64,000 bases of DNA from Embiotoca jacksoni (lineage: Eukaryota > Chordata > Actinopteri > Embiotocidae), in contig JAKOON010000041.1 of the NCBI GenBank assembly GCA_022577435.1, positions 3,102,501-3,166,500 on the forward strand, given 5' to 3'. Below, in pieces: positions 12,280 through 27,700 of the stretch. The position numbers and the translations under genes are program-made. The notes under the pieces were generated by a model. The model had not been told where the DNA came from. It worked only from the letters and a program-made list of their open reading frames with translations, and searched no databases. Numbering within the stretch: the stretch's first letter is position 1; every line of letters begins with the position of its first letter.

Positions 12280-13331
12280 GACAGAACTATACTTTTCTTT
12301 TATATTTGTATAATCCCCATGATGCCGTTCAGCAGCCTGATATTTAGGTCACCGTGGTGTTAGCATGCTGATGTCCATCTGTTACAGGGAAGACATGGTT
12401 AGCTTTAGCATCTTCCTAAGGAGCATGTAGATGCATGAGGAACGACTGGATATTAAAATCAGACTGCAGTGAAAATGGTGTTTACCCTTTACATCAAATC
12501 ATAATGCATGAATGTCAGAGTTTGAATCATACTATTCATAGATCATATTATTTATGAGTCACATTATTTTTCTGATATCTCATTTCACATTTATGTAATC
12601 TGTGAAAAAAATGCATTCTTCTCCTTCATATTTCTCAAATTATTCACAGACAGGCGTCCAACCGACACACTGACTTGTGCTGCCTGAGTTTGGAAAAATT
12701 TTGATTAGGTTTGAAAAATGTTTGTTTTTGGTTTTGATAAACAACTTGTAATTATTTTGACTATTGATTGATCAGGTTAATTATTCTTCCAGTCAGCTGG
12801 AACCAGAGGATATTGGAAACTATTCATCAATTAGTAGAATTGTTGTCAATTCATTTCTTAATATGAGGAGTCCATGGGTCATTTTAACGCTAGATTGAAT
12901 GAGTTTGATGTCCAACCAACTAACACCGTGAACAGGAGACCTGTGAGGGGTTTAAAACAATTAATGAGCTGGTTGCATTTTAAATGTGAAGACTTTCTGC
13001 TGTTAGATATGATCGTTTACTGAATGTCACTGGTAAATGAAGATACTCCGTCATTACAGCTACACAGGAAAGAGTAGTTTAATGACAATGATAATAATGA
13101 TGTCATGTTGTACAGTATAAACAGAACAGTAGCAGGAGTGTGCTGCTCACTTTATTCTTCCAAACAGAGATTATTACAGCAAATCACAAACAACATTAAA
13201 GTATGAACACAAATTAAATGAAGTGTTAAATATAAAGAAAAGAAGAATCATTCCTTTAGATGTTCTTCGATTTGACCAGTTTCCAGATGAATAAACAACA
13301 ATGAACAGTTTGTGTCCTTGTGTCCCTCCAG
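12280..13331 (+). other. End of intron 1, no feature seen
   Basis: AT-rich sequence between the minisatellite and the first coding exon, without recognisable coding, RNA or mobile-element signals. Confidence 0.5.
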
Positions 13332-13352
13332 CGGTTGTTTATAGTGGTCATC

Positions 13353-16300
13353 ATGGGGGAACTGTTCCGGAGCGAGGAGATGACTCTGGCCCAGCTCTTC
13401 CTCCAGTCAGAGGCAGCTTACTGCTGTGTCAGTGAGCTGGGAGAACTGGGTATGGTCCAGTTCAGAGATGTGAGTATCTGAGTAGAACTGCTCTTTTTAA
13501 CTAAAGCAGGTGAAACAGGTCGGAGCTGCTGTTGTTCATGACATCACTCATGGACAGGTGATAAACACTGGTTGTACTTTTCACTTCAGTTCCTGACGAT
13601 TAGTGACCTCAATAATTAATGTCATCGTGTGTTTCTTCTTTTTCCACCTGCAGTTAAATCCAGATGTAAATGTGTTCCAGCGCAAGTTTGTGAATGAAGT
13701 GAGGAGGTGTGAGGAGATGGACAGGAAGCTGAGTGAGTGACAGCTTCAATCTCTCTTCCTTTATGACTCCTGTTACATCATGTTCATAAAGGATATAGAT
13801 TATCACATGTTTATCTTATAGATCAGTTATCACATGTTTATCTTATAGATCAGTTATCACATGTTTATTCTCTGCTGAACAGGGTTTGTTGAGAAGGAGA
13901 TTAAAAAAGCCAACATCCCAACAGTGGACACTGGAGAGAATCCAGAAGTTCCTTTTCCTAGAGACATGATCGATCTGGAGGTAATCACTGATCAATCATC
14001 ACACTTAGCGGCCGAACGAGTATCAGTACATCATTTAATGTGTTGTTAAACAACTTTAATGTCTGTCTACATGATCTATAGTCATGACACTCTGTTTTTT
14101 TGCAGGCCACATTTGAGAAACTAGAGAACGAGCTAAAAGAAATCAACACCAACCAGGAAGCCCTGAAGAAGAACTTCCTGGAGCTGACGGAACTCAAACA
14201 CATCCTTCATCGGACTCAGCAGTTCTTTGACGAGGTTTGATTGTTTCACCCTCACAGACACACACATCCCACAATTAATGCATCATTGCTCTTGTTTGTA
14301 CTAATCCAATGGAGATCCTTATAAAATTTTATTTTATTTTGCTTTAGTAAATCTGTATTGAGTCACACTATCAATATTAGATTATATCCAAACCCTGGGC
14401 ACTAAAGTAAGGACGTCTAATAACGGAGCTTGTTTCTGTGACAGATGGAGGATCCCAACCTGCTGGAGGAGTCCTCGGCTCTGATGGAGGGCAGTGAGGG
14501 CGGCCGCGGGGCTCCACTCAGGCTGGGGTAAGGAGCTCCTCTTCATCCTCTCCAATAAACAGGGTTCACTGTTTAATCAAGTGTTAAGATGGTCACATGT
14601 GAATGGAAGAAAAAGTTATGGATGACTAAAGAAAAGTTTAGTCACATGACTGAAAGTAGAAACTGGATGAATCAGAGAACAGTGAAGCATTATTCAACTC
14701 AGCAGTCACAAAGGTGACATCATCACAGTGTCCAAACTCAATGCACCGATGTGATGTCAAACTGCTGTTCTACGTGATAAAAAATATAAGATAATTGATT
14801 ACTAATAATTAATTTGTCATTGGTCAGCTGAATAAATGGTTGGTTTTCACAGAGGAGAAACTCCTGAAAGAGGAAATCTACAAGATATCTATGAAGACTC
14901 ATCAGTGTGCCAAGGTCCAGGAAAAAAAGATAAAAAATTATAATAAAACGTGTTCTGCTAAATGTACTGCTGCCACTTTAATAACTGTCCATGTAACGTC
15001 TGAGTGTTATCTTAGAAAAAAAATATATTTCTACTGTTTCTCAAATGTCAAAAGGTTCTCAATAAACGTGCTGCTTTCTTGTGTTTGGTCCACTCTGACA
15101 GTTGGTATGTTTCATGGTGCAGGTTCGTGGCTGGAGTGATCAGCAGGGAGAGGATTCCCACCTTTGAGAGGATGCTGTGGAGGGTGTGTCGTGGTAACGT
15201 CTTCTTAAGGAAGGCAGAGATCGAGGACCCTCTGGAGGACCCTGCCACGGTCTGGATACATAACAAGAACATTTTCCATGACTACAGAAGTATAAAATCC
15301 TGACTACAAACATTCATCTGGATTCTGATACTTTCTTCTCTTTCTAACAGGGAGACCAAGTCCACAAATCTGTGTTCATCATCTTCTTCCAGGGCGACCA
15401 GCTGAAGAACAGGGTGAAGAAGATCTGTGAAGGGTGGGTCAGAATCCAGACGAAAAATCTTATCAACATTATTTTTGCCATGAAAGAGTTAAGTTGCTAA
15501 AAACAGTCATTTCTGGGATATTAAAAAAAAGTCTGGTTTGATGCGGGCTTATAGGTTTTTCAAAAGAGGTTTAAGAAGTTCGGTCTTCAGGTTTATTGGA
15601 AAAACATCTGACTGAAGAATCCTGCTGACCATCTAATGCTCTGGACTGAAAACCATATTTGACAATTTTATGATTTAGACAGGATTAGAAGCCAAAAGCA
15701 GACACGGACATTCAGTAATCAAAGTTCAACAGGTTTTATTGAAGCGGTGGAGTATTCTGTGAAGAGGAGTCCAGACCAGCAACCAGGCGAGGTCTGGCCA
15801 GAGCCAGCAGGCGGGTCTGAATCCAGGACCTCAAAGCCGGACAACAGGGTGGCAGGAAACTTGGGTGGATGGAATGGAGGAACTACTTCAGTGGACGGCC
15901 AGGAGGCATACAGACAGGCGAAGATGCTCAGGAGGACGGCCTCGAGGCAGGACAGACGACTACAAGGGTGGGAGGGGCAGTGTAGATGATGGGCCCAGCA
16001 GGGAGCCGGTGAGGACGGCTCCACCCCTCCAAACACTGGACCACCTCGACATCGTCGACCCATCCAGAAGCTGATGGCTCAGAAGGCTCTGCAGCTGAAG
16101 ACATTGAAGACACTCGGAAAAAACAAGAAGCTTGGAGTCAGAGTGTGAAGGGAGCAGGGAGGAGGCCGAACATGTTGAACTGCTTCGGTCAAAGCTGCTT
16201 CATCTGGAGGTGAAAATGTGCCAAATTATCTGTAAGAGTCTCATGAGGAGCCATGTTACCTGAGATGGACTCAGACTGCTTGTCTGATCCTGTCAATTGA

Positions 16301-19300
16301 TCTGTGGTCAGTAATCAGTCAGTGATCGTGGATATGGTGCATGGTTTATTACTTTAGGGACTGCAGGTTATAACAATGTACCAATGACTTTACTGTGGTA
16401 GTTGCTGCTGAACAAACATTGACAGTCACTTCACCATGTAGGTTTGGGACTTTTTATCAGAAAGGCTGTATGACGGGGAAACACACGTGTTGCATGTTGT
16501 GAGCTGCCTCTGATGGTGGGTGCATTTCTGCAGGTTCCGTGCCTCTCTGTACCCGTGTCCAGAGACCCCACAGGAGAGGAAGGAGATGCTGGCTGGAGTC
16601 AACAGCCGTATTGACGACCTCCAGATGGTAACTTAAATATCGCATGTGTTTTATCAGTTAGTGCAATGATTTACAAATCATGTAAACCCATATTCAATGA
16701 AAGATAGACTAAGGCAACATATCGAATGTTGAAACTGAGAAATGTTATCGTTTTAAGAAAAATATATGCAAATTTTTAATTTGTGTAAAGAAAAAAAAAA
16801 AAGCACCTGGTGTAACATCTGACAACTAATTATGTTACCATGGCAACAGATCAGTAACATGATTGGGTATAAAAAGATGATTTCAGAGAAGCAGAGTCTC
16901 AGCAGTGAAGATGGGGAGAGGTTCACCACTCTGTGAAAGACTTGGTGGGAAAATAGTGCAACAATCTAAGAATAATGTTCCTCAACGTAAAGCTACAAAG
17001 AATTAGTGGATTTCATCATCTACATTTCATTCAATTCAATTTCAATTCAATTCAACTTTATTTATATAGCGCCAAATCACAACACAGGTTATTTCATGGC
17101 ACTTAAGAGGGAAGAAAAACTCCCTTTAACAGGAAGAAACCTCCGACAGAACCAGGATCAAAGGTGGGCGGAGCATCTGTCAACAGAACCAGGATCAGAG
17201 GTGGGCGGAGCATCTGTTAACAGAACCAGGCTCAGAGGTGGCAGGCCATCTGCCTCTGCCGGTTGGGGTGAGAGGAGAGCAGAGAGAGAAAAGGACAGCA
17301 TAGAGATAGAAGAGGAGAACTGTTGGTGGAAACGACAAGTGCAGAGCAGAGACATGCAGCTCCATGACGGGACATCTGGAAAAGAAGGAACAGAAACAAC
17401 ACGAGCGAAGGAACTGAATGGAGACAACAGATAATAAGAAGAAACTATGAGAGAGAAAAAGATGGTGAGGTATGAGTCAGTTAAAGAGTAGGAGGAAAGA
17501 AAAGAAGCTCAGCATGTAACGAGGTCCTCCAGCAGCCTCGGCCTATAACAGCATAACTAAGGGTTGGTTCAGGTCTACCTGAGCCAGCCCTAACTATAGG
17601 CTTTATCAAAAAGGAACGTTTTGAGTCTAATCTTAAAGCTAGAGAGGGTTTCTGCCCCTCCAACACAAACTGGGAGCTGGTTCCACAGGGGAGGAGCCTG
17701 AAAACTGAAGCTCCGCCTCCCATTCTTCTTCTGGAAACTCTGGGAACCACAAGTAGACCAGCGTACTGAGAGCGAAGTGCTCTGCTAGGATTATATGGTT
17801 CTATAAGATCTCTAAGATATGATGGAGCCTGGTCGTGTAGAGCTTTGTAAGTCATCAAGAGAATTTTAAATTCTATTCTTGGTTTCACAGGAAGCCAGTG
17901 AAGAGAAGCTAAAACTGGAGAAATATGATCTCTCTTGTTAAATCCCGTCAGTACTCTTGCTGCAGCATTTTGGATCAGGTGCAGGTTTTTAATGAGTAAT
18001 TTGGACATCCTAACAACAAGGAATTACAATAATCTAGTCTAGAAGTAACAAACACATGAATGAGTTTTTCTGCGTCACACTGAGGAAGGATTTTCCTGAT
18101 TTGATTAATATTATGTAGATGAAAGAAGGCAGTTCTGGAGATTTGCTTTATATGGTGTCTAAAATACAAATCCTCATCAAAGATGACTCCAAGGTTCCTC
18201 ACTGTTTTGCTGGAGGCCAAGACTCATAATTCATAATATCATTAAAAGATTCAGAGAATCTGGAGAACTCTCTGAACACAAGGGACAAGGCTGGAAACCA
18301 ATATTGGATGGTGGTGATCTTCGGGCCCTCAGGCAGCACTGCATTAAAAACACACTATTCTGGAGTGGAAATCACTGCATGGGCTCAGGAACACTTGTGA
18401 AAACCATCGTCTGTGAACACAGTTCATCGCTGCGTCCACAAATGCAGGTTAAAACTCTCCAAAGAAGAAACCAGATAGAAACATGATCCAGAAACACCGC
18501 CGCCTTCTCTGGACCGAGATCATTGAAGATGGACTGAGGTGAAGTGGAAAACTGTCCTGAAGTCTGATGGATCACAATCTGAGATTCTGTTTGGAAATCA
18601 TGGACGCTGCATCCTCCAGGTTAAAGAGGAGAGGGACCATCCAGCTTGTTATCAGCTCAGTTCTAAAGCCAGCATCTGTGATGGTACAGGGATGCATTAG
18701 TGCGCATGGCATGGGTAGCTTGAACATTTGGAAGGAAGCATTAATGCTGAATGATATATTCAGGTTTTGGAGCAACATATGCTGCCATCCAGACAACATC
18801 TCTTTCAGGGAAGGTCTTGTTTATTTCAGCAGAACAACGTCCAATCACATTCTGCACGTATTCCAACAGCATGGTTCTCTAGTAGAAGAGTCCGCTGATA
18901 AACTGGCCTCCTGCAGTCCAGACCTGTCAGTCATTGAAAACATCTGGAGCATCAGGACATGAACAATACAACAAAGGAGACCCTGAACTCCTGAGCAGCT
19001 GAAATCCTCTATCAGGCAAGAATGGGACCACATTTCATTTTCAAAACTCCAGAAACTGGTCTCCTCAGTTCCCAAACGTTTATAGAGTGTTGTTAAAAGA
19101 ACAGGTGATGCAGCTCAGTGGTGAACATGAACCTGTCCCAACGTTTTGGAGACGTGTTGCTGACATCAGATTCAAAAATTATTTGTTGTCTTTGGTCCGT
19201 TTGCAATTATATATGAGTTTACATGATTTGCAAAGTATCACGTATTTTTAATTTACATTTTACAGTGTCCCAACTTTATTGGAAACAGGGTTGTAGAGGG

Positions 19301-21683
19301 AGAATATGACCTCTCCTGTTTATTGTCCAAGACATTACAATTAGCAATGATTTGTTTTTAATTTAGCAATTCTTTGAAAGACTCTTTGTTCTCTCTGTTA
19401 CACTGCTGCTCACTAAACAACAAGAAATCAATCAGAAATTTTGCACAACAGGATGTCTGTGTTCAGGCTTCTGCTTAGTTTTCCTGAATATAATTTATTC
19501 CCAATCAAATTTCAAAAGCCCTCACTGTGTAGGTGGGTGTTTTCTTGTGTATTAGTTCTTATCCGTAAAAGACCTTTGTCCTGTCTCATAATGTTGTGGT
19601 TCCCTAAGTTTTCCATATTTAGCCTGGAAAAAAGCCCTGGTTCTGCTTGAGAGATCTGCTGTAGTCTGAGCCTGCCAGTCACACACAATGTTCCACAGCC
19701 TACTACAATAGAGCACGTTTCCATAGAAACTCTGATTCTGTGCATTAACACGATGAAAGTCTGGTGAAGTAACTTACTTCATTTGTGTCATTTCCAACAC
19801 ATTTAAACATCCAGCCACACTGATGCAGAGATGAGATCCTTTGAGTTCATACAGGCAGTTTAGAGTTTGAGGATCACAAGCATTAATTAATGCAGTCCGT
19901 ACTACAGAGGTCAAAGGTCAGAGTAACAGTACAGTGACAGAAAAGAAGCAGCAGGTCTTGCTGTGGCCTGAGAATGATCATGTAACATTTACAGAAGTCT
20001 ATCCAACTATCTTATAGACAAGAAATAAGAGTGACTCTGACATGGTAACCCTCGATGATCACCAAGGAAACCAGTCATGTGATCTGACTAGAACAGATGT
20101 TGTAAAGCTCTAGCTCAAGCTAAAGGTTAAGGATATGTTCAGCTGTATAAGCTTTACTCACAGAAAGGTGGAGCCCAAGGTTCAATGCACAGGCAAGCTG
20201 TAACTATACTGTAACTTGCAAAAATAAAAGAATCCTATCCTCATAAAAGAAACAGCACCCCTGTCCAGACCCCACACTGTCCAAACATCCAAAGATGACT
20301 GAACCAGGATCCAGAGTCTAAAACAGGTTCCTCCTCCCTGCTGCTGTAGGTGCTGAACCAAACAGAGGACCACCGTCAGCGAGTGCTACAGGCGGCCTCC
20401 AAGACCATGCGGGTGTGGTTCATCAAGGTGAGGAAGATGAAGGCCATCTACCATACCCTCAACCTTTGCAACATTGATGTCACCCAGAAGTGTCTGATTG
20501 CTGAGGTGTGGTGTCCCGTCTCAGACCTGGACTCCATTCAGTTTGCTCTGCGCAGAGGAACGGTGAGTTTCATTGTGTGTTTTTTTTTTTAATTAAGTAT
20601 CACATACAGATGTGCTTTGGACTGGTCACAATAAAAGGCCACTCTAAAATGTGTGGTTTTATCACCAACATAACACCATAGATGTCACGTTTTAGAGAGG
20701 ACACAGGAACATCTACCAGAGCTCTTTTCTGTTCATTGAATATTTAATATTGATTTTACGACCACAAGCTGCTTCCAATGTTGTTTCTGAGAATTTGGTA
20801 GTACATTCAATGGATCTCAGAACCGCAGACCATGGGTAACCACGCCAGCCCAGGATGGCCACATAAGCTGGCTTTACCTGCACGATGGTCTGAGATGGTC
20901 ATATAGAAGGAAACCACTCATGCGATCTGTCATGTGACAGTCTTGTAAGTAAGGGAGCTGCTAGCTGCTAAATGTTTAATATGTAGTTCTATAAGTTGTG
21001 ACGGTTTTCTCAATTCCATTTCTAAAAATCTCTTTTTATAAGTAGCATCAGCTCCGTGCACCTTACTTCAATGCTTCGTAGTTGTTGGGTGTTGAATTTA
21101 GTTTTCATCACTTTCTTTACATCCATAATATCAGCAAGTCTCAGGTAAATAAAAAAAACCCCACTAACTTTAAGTAAAGAGGTGATGCAGCTCAGTGGTG
21201 AACATGACCCTGCCCCAACTTGTTTGAGATGTGTTGCTGCCAACAAATTCAAAATGAGCAGATATTTTAATAAAACAATGAAATGTCTCAGTTTCAACAT
21301 TTGATATATTGTTTTTTCAATTAAATACAGTTTACATGTTTTCCAAATCATCAAACATTATTTACATTTTACACTTTTTTGGAAACAGGGTTTACTTTAT
21401 GTTGTGGTGACAGGTGCAGTTAAACCAAGTTATACATTTCAACGTTATGTCTCGCCTCCCACCTCCAACATGGACCATTCTGACAAGTCAGTTTTATTTG
21501 AAAGGAGAGGAGCGGCTCCACAGTCCCCTCCATCCTCAACAGGATGCAGACCAAGCAAACTCCACCGACCTTCAACAAGACCAACAAGTTCACATCCGGC
21601 TTCCAGAACATTGTCGACGCCTACGGCATCGGGAACTACAGAGAAATCAACCCAGGTCAGAACTTTACTGCAGTAAATGCTGT

Positions 21684-21768
<85 letters not shown>

Positions 21769-24700
21769 CAGTCTCTCATACTAGCCGGATCAATATGTTG
21801 AGCTTCCTTGTACTGGGTATAAAGGCCTTTCAGCTTCAAATGCAGTTGTGTACTGTACAGTCTGGTAAAACATTTAGGGTCTGATTTACTAAGATCTCAA
21901 ATAAAGGTTGTTGCATCACGAGGGGCCAGGTAGTTGATGGGTGCTACATCCCCTTTGTAGATTGGCAGTCACACCACAAAATGTCCACCAATCTACAAAC
22001 TGCTGCTCCCAGAATGCCTCACCACTCACCCAGGTGTGGGTGTTTAAGACGCCTGATTGAGAGAGGACTTAAGGGCGGCAGGAAGCAGATGAGAGAAGGA
22101 GAGAGAAAGAGGAAGAGAGCACTGGGACGGAAGGAGCGCCGAAAGCTCCGTAGTCTGGAGGACTGCCTAACGGAGAGGACAGAACCAGACTGAAGAGGAA
22201 CTCAAGGAAGAAGACCCGGTGGAACCGAGGACAATCTGAGTTGACTTTTATTATTTAGTTAAACAACCCCTTATCTCCACTTAGACGCTTTTGGTTGTTT
22301 TGCACTTTTGTTGGATAAAGAGAGTTACCTGAGTTATTGAGTGATAGATGAATAAAACTTCACCTTTTTTATGGGAACTGTTTGCTGTTTGCGGTTCATT
22401 CCCGTGCACTACCCCACCCTAGCCGCACTTGTGACCTCTCATGACGTCACAAGGTACTAAATTGCATCTTCCTTCCAAAAGTTTTCAATTTTTTTTTTTG
22501 CACCTGTTTTATAGGTGATTTACAGAGTAATTGCGTCACTGAAATCCGGTGCAAATCGTTCTATTTAAATGAGGGTTTGTGTGTTAAAGTGATTCCAGCA
22601 ATGGAAAACCGAGCGACTGCAAAAGGAAATCTGATCCCATTGAAATTAAGAAATATAACAAGAACAAAATGCTTTATAGGAGATTATCAGTAAGAAAGTA
22701 AATACAGAGGGAAAAACAAAAAAGGGGGAAAAAAGGCTTCACAATAAAATGTCATTAAAGAAAAGAGGAGGACGGTGGATGAGATCCTCTAACAGACACT
22801 GATCAGCAGGTCCAGATCTTTCTGTGATGAGCAGCTGATGTTTCATTGAGTTCCTGGAGGTCTCGTGAACCTGATGAAGCTACCTGTGAATTCTGCAGGA
22901 CTCATTCAGGATGTGACAGCTCACCTGAATAACAGAACTGGAGGGAGATCCAAGCAGAGATACGCTGGAACCACCCAGAGGCAGCAAAATGCTGAGTCAG
23001 GAGAATTTTTTTTTAATTGCTGGTATTTCGTGGCTCCTCCTTGTTGTTGGCTGTCAATCATCTTTCAGTTCATTCAATAACTCAGAAATGTCAACGCTGG
23101 ACAAACGATATGTCTGAATCATTTCTGCCTCTGACATCAGAAATGTTTAACGGGTGTAAAACCTCGTTCTCTACGTATTCTCTGGTTTCCTGCGTCTCCT
23201 TCACAATAAGAGCAGCCGTCTCTCCTGATGTTCATCTGATTAATACCTTCAGTCATACTAAAATATACATTCGATCACTTCTCCTGTTTCTACTTCCAGG
23301 TTCAGTAAATATCGTTGCGGGTGATAAATTGGTCTATTTCCATGTTTCCTCGCAGTATTTTACTCCTTCAGGTAGAAACGTCCAATATTACATATGATGC
23401 AGGAAAACGCACAGAATGGACAACGTGTGTTAAATTGTAGATTTGGAAAATGAAATCCTCGCTGCACGTCGTCAGTAGATCTGCTTGGACATTTCTTTTG
23501 CTGTTGATGTGAAGTTTGCAGGAGATTTCACACATGCAGACCTTCAGTAAATCAGGCCCTTAGTTTCTTTGAGCTTGTAAATGTCAACACTCAGTCCTGA
23601 ATGTTATTGACCTGAATATTGGATTAATTTTAGGATTGACATTTGACAGTCTCTTCCTGTGTGTCACCTCTTACAGCTCCGTACACCATCATCACCTTCC
23701 CCTTCCTGTTCGCTGTGATGTTTGGTGACATGGGTCATGGCGTGTTGATGACCTCTGCTGCCCTCTACCTGGTCATTCGAGAGAGTCGCCTCCTCGCCCA
23801 GAAGAGTGACAACGAGGTACAGTAACGTAATACTGTCATAAAGCTTCATGGTTCAACCACTCGCTGTAAATATAAAAACATATCCTGTTTGTAAGTTGTT
23901 GTGTGTCTCTGTAGATGTTCAACATGGTTTTTGCTGGTCGCTACATCGTCCTTCTGATGGGGATCTTCTCCATCTACACCGGCATCATTTACAACGACTG
24001 CTTCTCCAAGTCCCTCAACATGTTCGGCTCTGGTTGGAGTGTCAGGCCAATGTTTGGGCCCAAAGGAGCCAACTGGTCGTAAGTCAGTCAGCTCTTGGCT
24101 TTGAACTGCTGAACCACTCATATTCAGCTGTTTTCATCTGGTTCATCTGCAGATATTTTATTTAGAGTTTCTAGAAACACTAATCAAAACAGGAAATTGA
24201 GCATCATGTCTTTTTGTAGTTATTTACCATTAAAAAAAATTATCATTGAAAGAGTTTAACGGTGCATTAAGCTGTAGGAACCAGTCACATCTACTCGGGT
24301 GTCTGTTATATAGTGTAACATGTTGCTGTGAGTTCTGTTATAGTGTAACATGTTACTGTTGTTTGTTATAGATAGATACTTTATTAATCCCACAAGGGGA
24401 AATAATTTTTTCGCTACAGCAGCATTATAGGTACAGGAAAGCAATAAAACAACAGTAAAATATTAAATATAAAAATGCACAGTATATACAATAAATAAAA
24501 TAAAATAGAATAATTAAATTAAAACTGACTCCTCCTCCCGTCCATCCCTTATACACCGACCACTGACTCCTCCTCCCGTCCATCCCTTATACACTGTCCA
24601 CTGACTCCTCCTCCCGTCCATCCCTTATACACCGTCCACTGCAGAGTCATCAGAGAACTTCTACAGATGTCTTGACTCTGAGTTGTACTGGAAGTCAGTG

Positions 24701-27700
24701 GTGTAGAAGGTGAACAGGAAGAAGACCGAACAGTTCCCTGTGGAGCTCCAGTACCACTGACCACCGTATCAGACAGCACACTGCCCAGACGGACAAACTG
24801 TGGTCTGCCTGTCAGGTAGTCAGTGATCCAGGAGACGGTGGACGCGTCCACCCCCACCACCTGCAGCTTCTCACTCAGCAGCAGTGGTTGGATGGTGTTG
24901 AATGCACTGGAGAAATCAAAGAAAGTGATTCTCACAGAGTCACCGGTTCCATCCAGGTGAGACTGAGCTCCTTGCAGCAGGTAGATGATGGCATTGTCCA
25001 CTCCCACATGAGGCTGGTACGCAAATTGCAGAGGGTCCAGAGAAGATTTCACCAGCGGTCTGAGGTGGGCCAAGACCAGCCTCTCCAGCACCTTCATCAC
25101 ATGAGATGTGAGGGCAACCGGTCGGTAGTCGTTGAGGCCAGATGGAGTCGTCGTCTTGGGGACTGGAACCAGGCAGGATGTCTTCCACAGCACCGGGACC
25201 TCCTCCTGCTTCAGGCTCAGGTTGAAGAGGTGTTGTAGGACCTCAGCCAGCTGGACGGCGCAGGTCTTCAGGACCCCGGGGCCGATGCCGTCAGGTCTTC
25301 AGGACCCCGGGGCTGATGCCGTCAGGTCCTGCAGCCTTGCGCTGGTGGAGTCTCTCCAGCTGTCTCCTAACCTGGCCAGTTGTCACAGAGGGGGGGGGGG
25401 TCATGGCGTCGATGGTGGAAGAGCCCTTTGGAGTTGAGGACTCTGTGTCCATGCAGCTCACCGAGGGGGGGAGGCAGCAGAGGTGTTTGTGAGGTGTGGA
25501 GGAGACAGATGAGGGCGGTGAACTAAACCTGTTGAAGAAACAGTTTAGCTCATTGGCCCTCTCCAGGTTCCCCCTGGTTGTTCCTCTCCAGGTTCTCCCT
25601 GATTGTCTCTCTCTCCCCTTGAACACAGTAATCTCCTTCATACCGGTCCACACCTCCCTCACGTTGTTCTGCTGGAGTTTTGCCTCCAGCTTCCTCCTGT
25701 AGGAGTCCTTGCACTCCCTGAGCTTCTCCTTCAGGTCGTGCTGCACTCTCCTGAGCTCGTCCCTGTCCCCAGTCCTGAAGGCTGCTTTCTTCTGATTAAG
25801 AAGCACCTTCAGGTCACTGGTGATCCACAGCTTGTTGTTGGGGAAGCAGTGTCCAGTCCGGGATGGTACGGTGGTGTGTTCACAGAATTTGATGTATTCT
25901 GTGATACAGTCCGTCCTGCTGTTGATGTCGTCCCCATGTGGTCCACACAGTACATCCCAGACCGTGGACTCAAAGCAGTCCTGCAGGGCGTCTTTAGCCT
26001 CCTGTGTCCACCTCCTCACAGTCCTGGTGGTCACAGGCTGCCTCTGCACCAGGGGAACATACTTTGGTGTCAGCAGGACCAGGTTGTGATCCGACCTACC
26101 AAGGGGGGGAAGGGCAGTAGTACTGTATGCATCCATGGCATTAGCATACAGTAGGTCCAGAGTTTTATTGTTCCGGGTGGGGCAGTTAACATACTGGTGC
26201 AAAGTTGGCAGAGCTTTATCCAGACTGGTTAACATCACCAGTAACTGCCAAAAATACACCGGGATGTTGAGTCTGAAGTTTGGAGAGGTTACATTTCATT
26301 TGTCTGACTCTTTTATCCAAAGCGACTTACAATAAGTTCATTTCAACCATGAGGGTACAAAACCAGAACAACAAGAATCAAGAACATAATTTTTTTTCAA
26401 GAAAGCCAAACTACAAAGTGCTAAAATTAAGTGCCATTTTAAGCGCGACTAAAGTTCTACCTATTCAAGGTAAAGTCGGAAGAGGTTCTGTTATATAGTG
26501 TATCATGTTACTGTCACTTCTGTTATATACTATCAGTTCTGTTATATAGTGTAACATGTTACTGTCAGTTCTGTTGTATAGTGTAATGCAATATTCTGCT
26601 CATTATGTTTGATCTGTTGTAGGTCTGAGACACTTGATGGAAATGCAGTTCTACAGTTGGATCCTGCTGTTCCTGGTGTGTTTAATGGACCGTATCCACT
26701 CGGGATTGACCCGGTAAAACATGCACATTCACCATGACAACACAAATTAAGAACTTCCTGTTGTTCTTTGTGGTGCAACCAGTCCATCTTTATAATTTAG
26801 TGATAATAGTGGCAACAGTCATGATTTTATCATTATGTGCAGAGTGTTCCGTGAACGTACTGTATCTCCATAAAGTCTGCGCCATGTTCACAGAGACTGA
26901 AAGAACTTATTCAGTCATCAAAAATTATTAGAACCACATCAGTAACCAAATGGTTAAACTGGGAGATGTTCTCACACACACACACACACACACACACACG
27001 GATACACAATTGAACAGACACGCATGGACACCCACACATCGATACACACATGGACACCCCACACACACTAGTTTAGTTTTACTCAGTCCCACACTGCAAC
27101 TTTTTTTTCAGTGTGTGCGCTGATCCAGTTACTGCGTGTCACAGTTACATTGTGTTACTGTGTGTTTAGGTCCAGGTTCAGGGTTCTGACTGCAATGTAC
27201 TCTCCCGTCCTGCCGCCTCAAATCCTACACAGATCACAAATGTTGATGAAACGGAACCACTTCTTCCTGTTGGAAACTTCAGGGTCCAGCTGTTCCACGA
27301 AATTTTTACTTTTTTTTAATAAAACAATACTCAATTTGTTTTTAGATATTTAAAAGAATCCGAGCGGGAAGCAAATGATTGATAATTCCAATAAAGTGTT
27401 CCCAATATATTATTGCTTATTTATTTAATGTCTATAAGAACTAAATGGAAAGGATCAGGTATAGTTGTGGTGACTCGGTCTCTGCAGATCTGGAACGTCG
27501 CCGCCAACAAGCTGACGTTCCTCAACTCGTTCAAGATGAAGATGTCGGTGATCCTGGGCGTCGTCCACATGCTGTTTGGGGTGTCTCTCAGTCTCTTTAA
27601 CCATCTGTAAGTGCTGCTATCATGTTGAATGTTGACTCGACGGAGGATTGTGTTCTAGTTCATTTGGTCATTATTTCCAGATGTTTAATAACACTGATGG

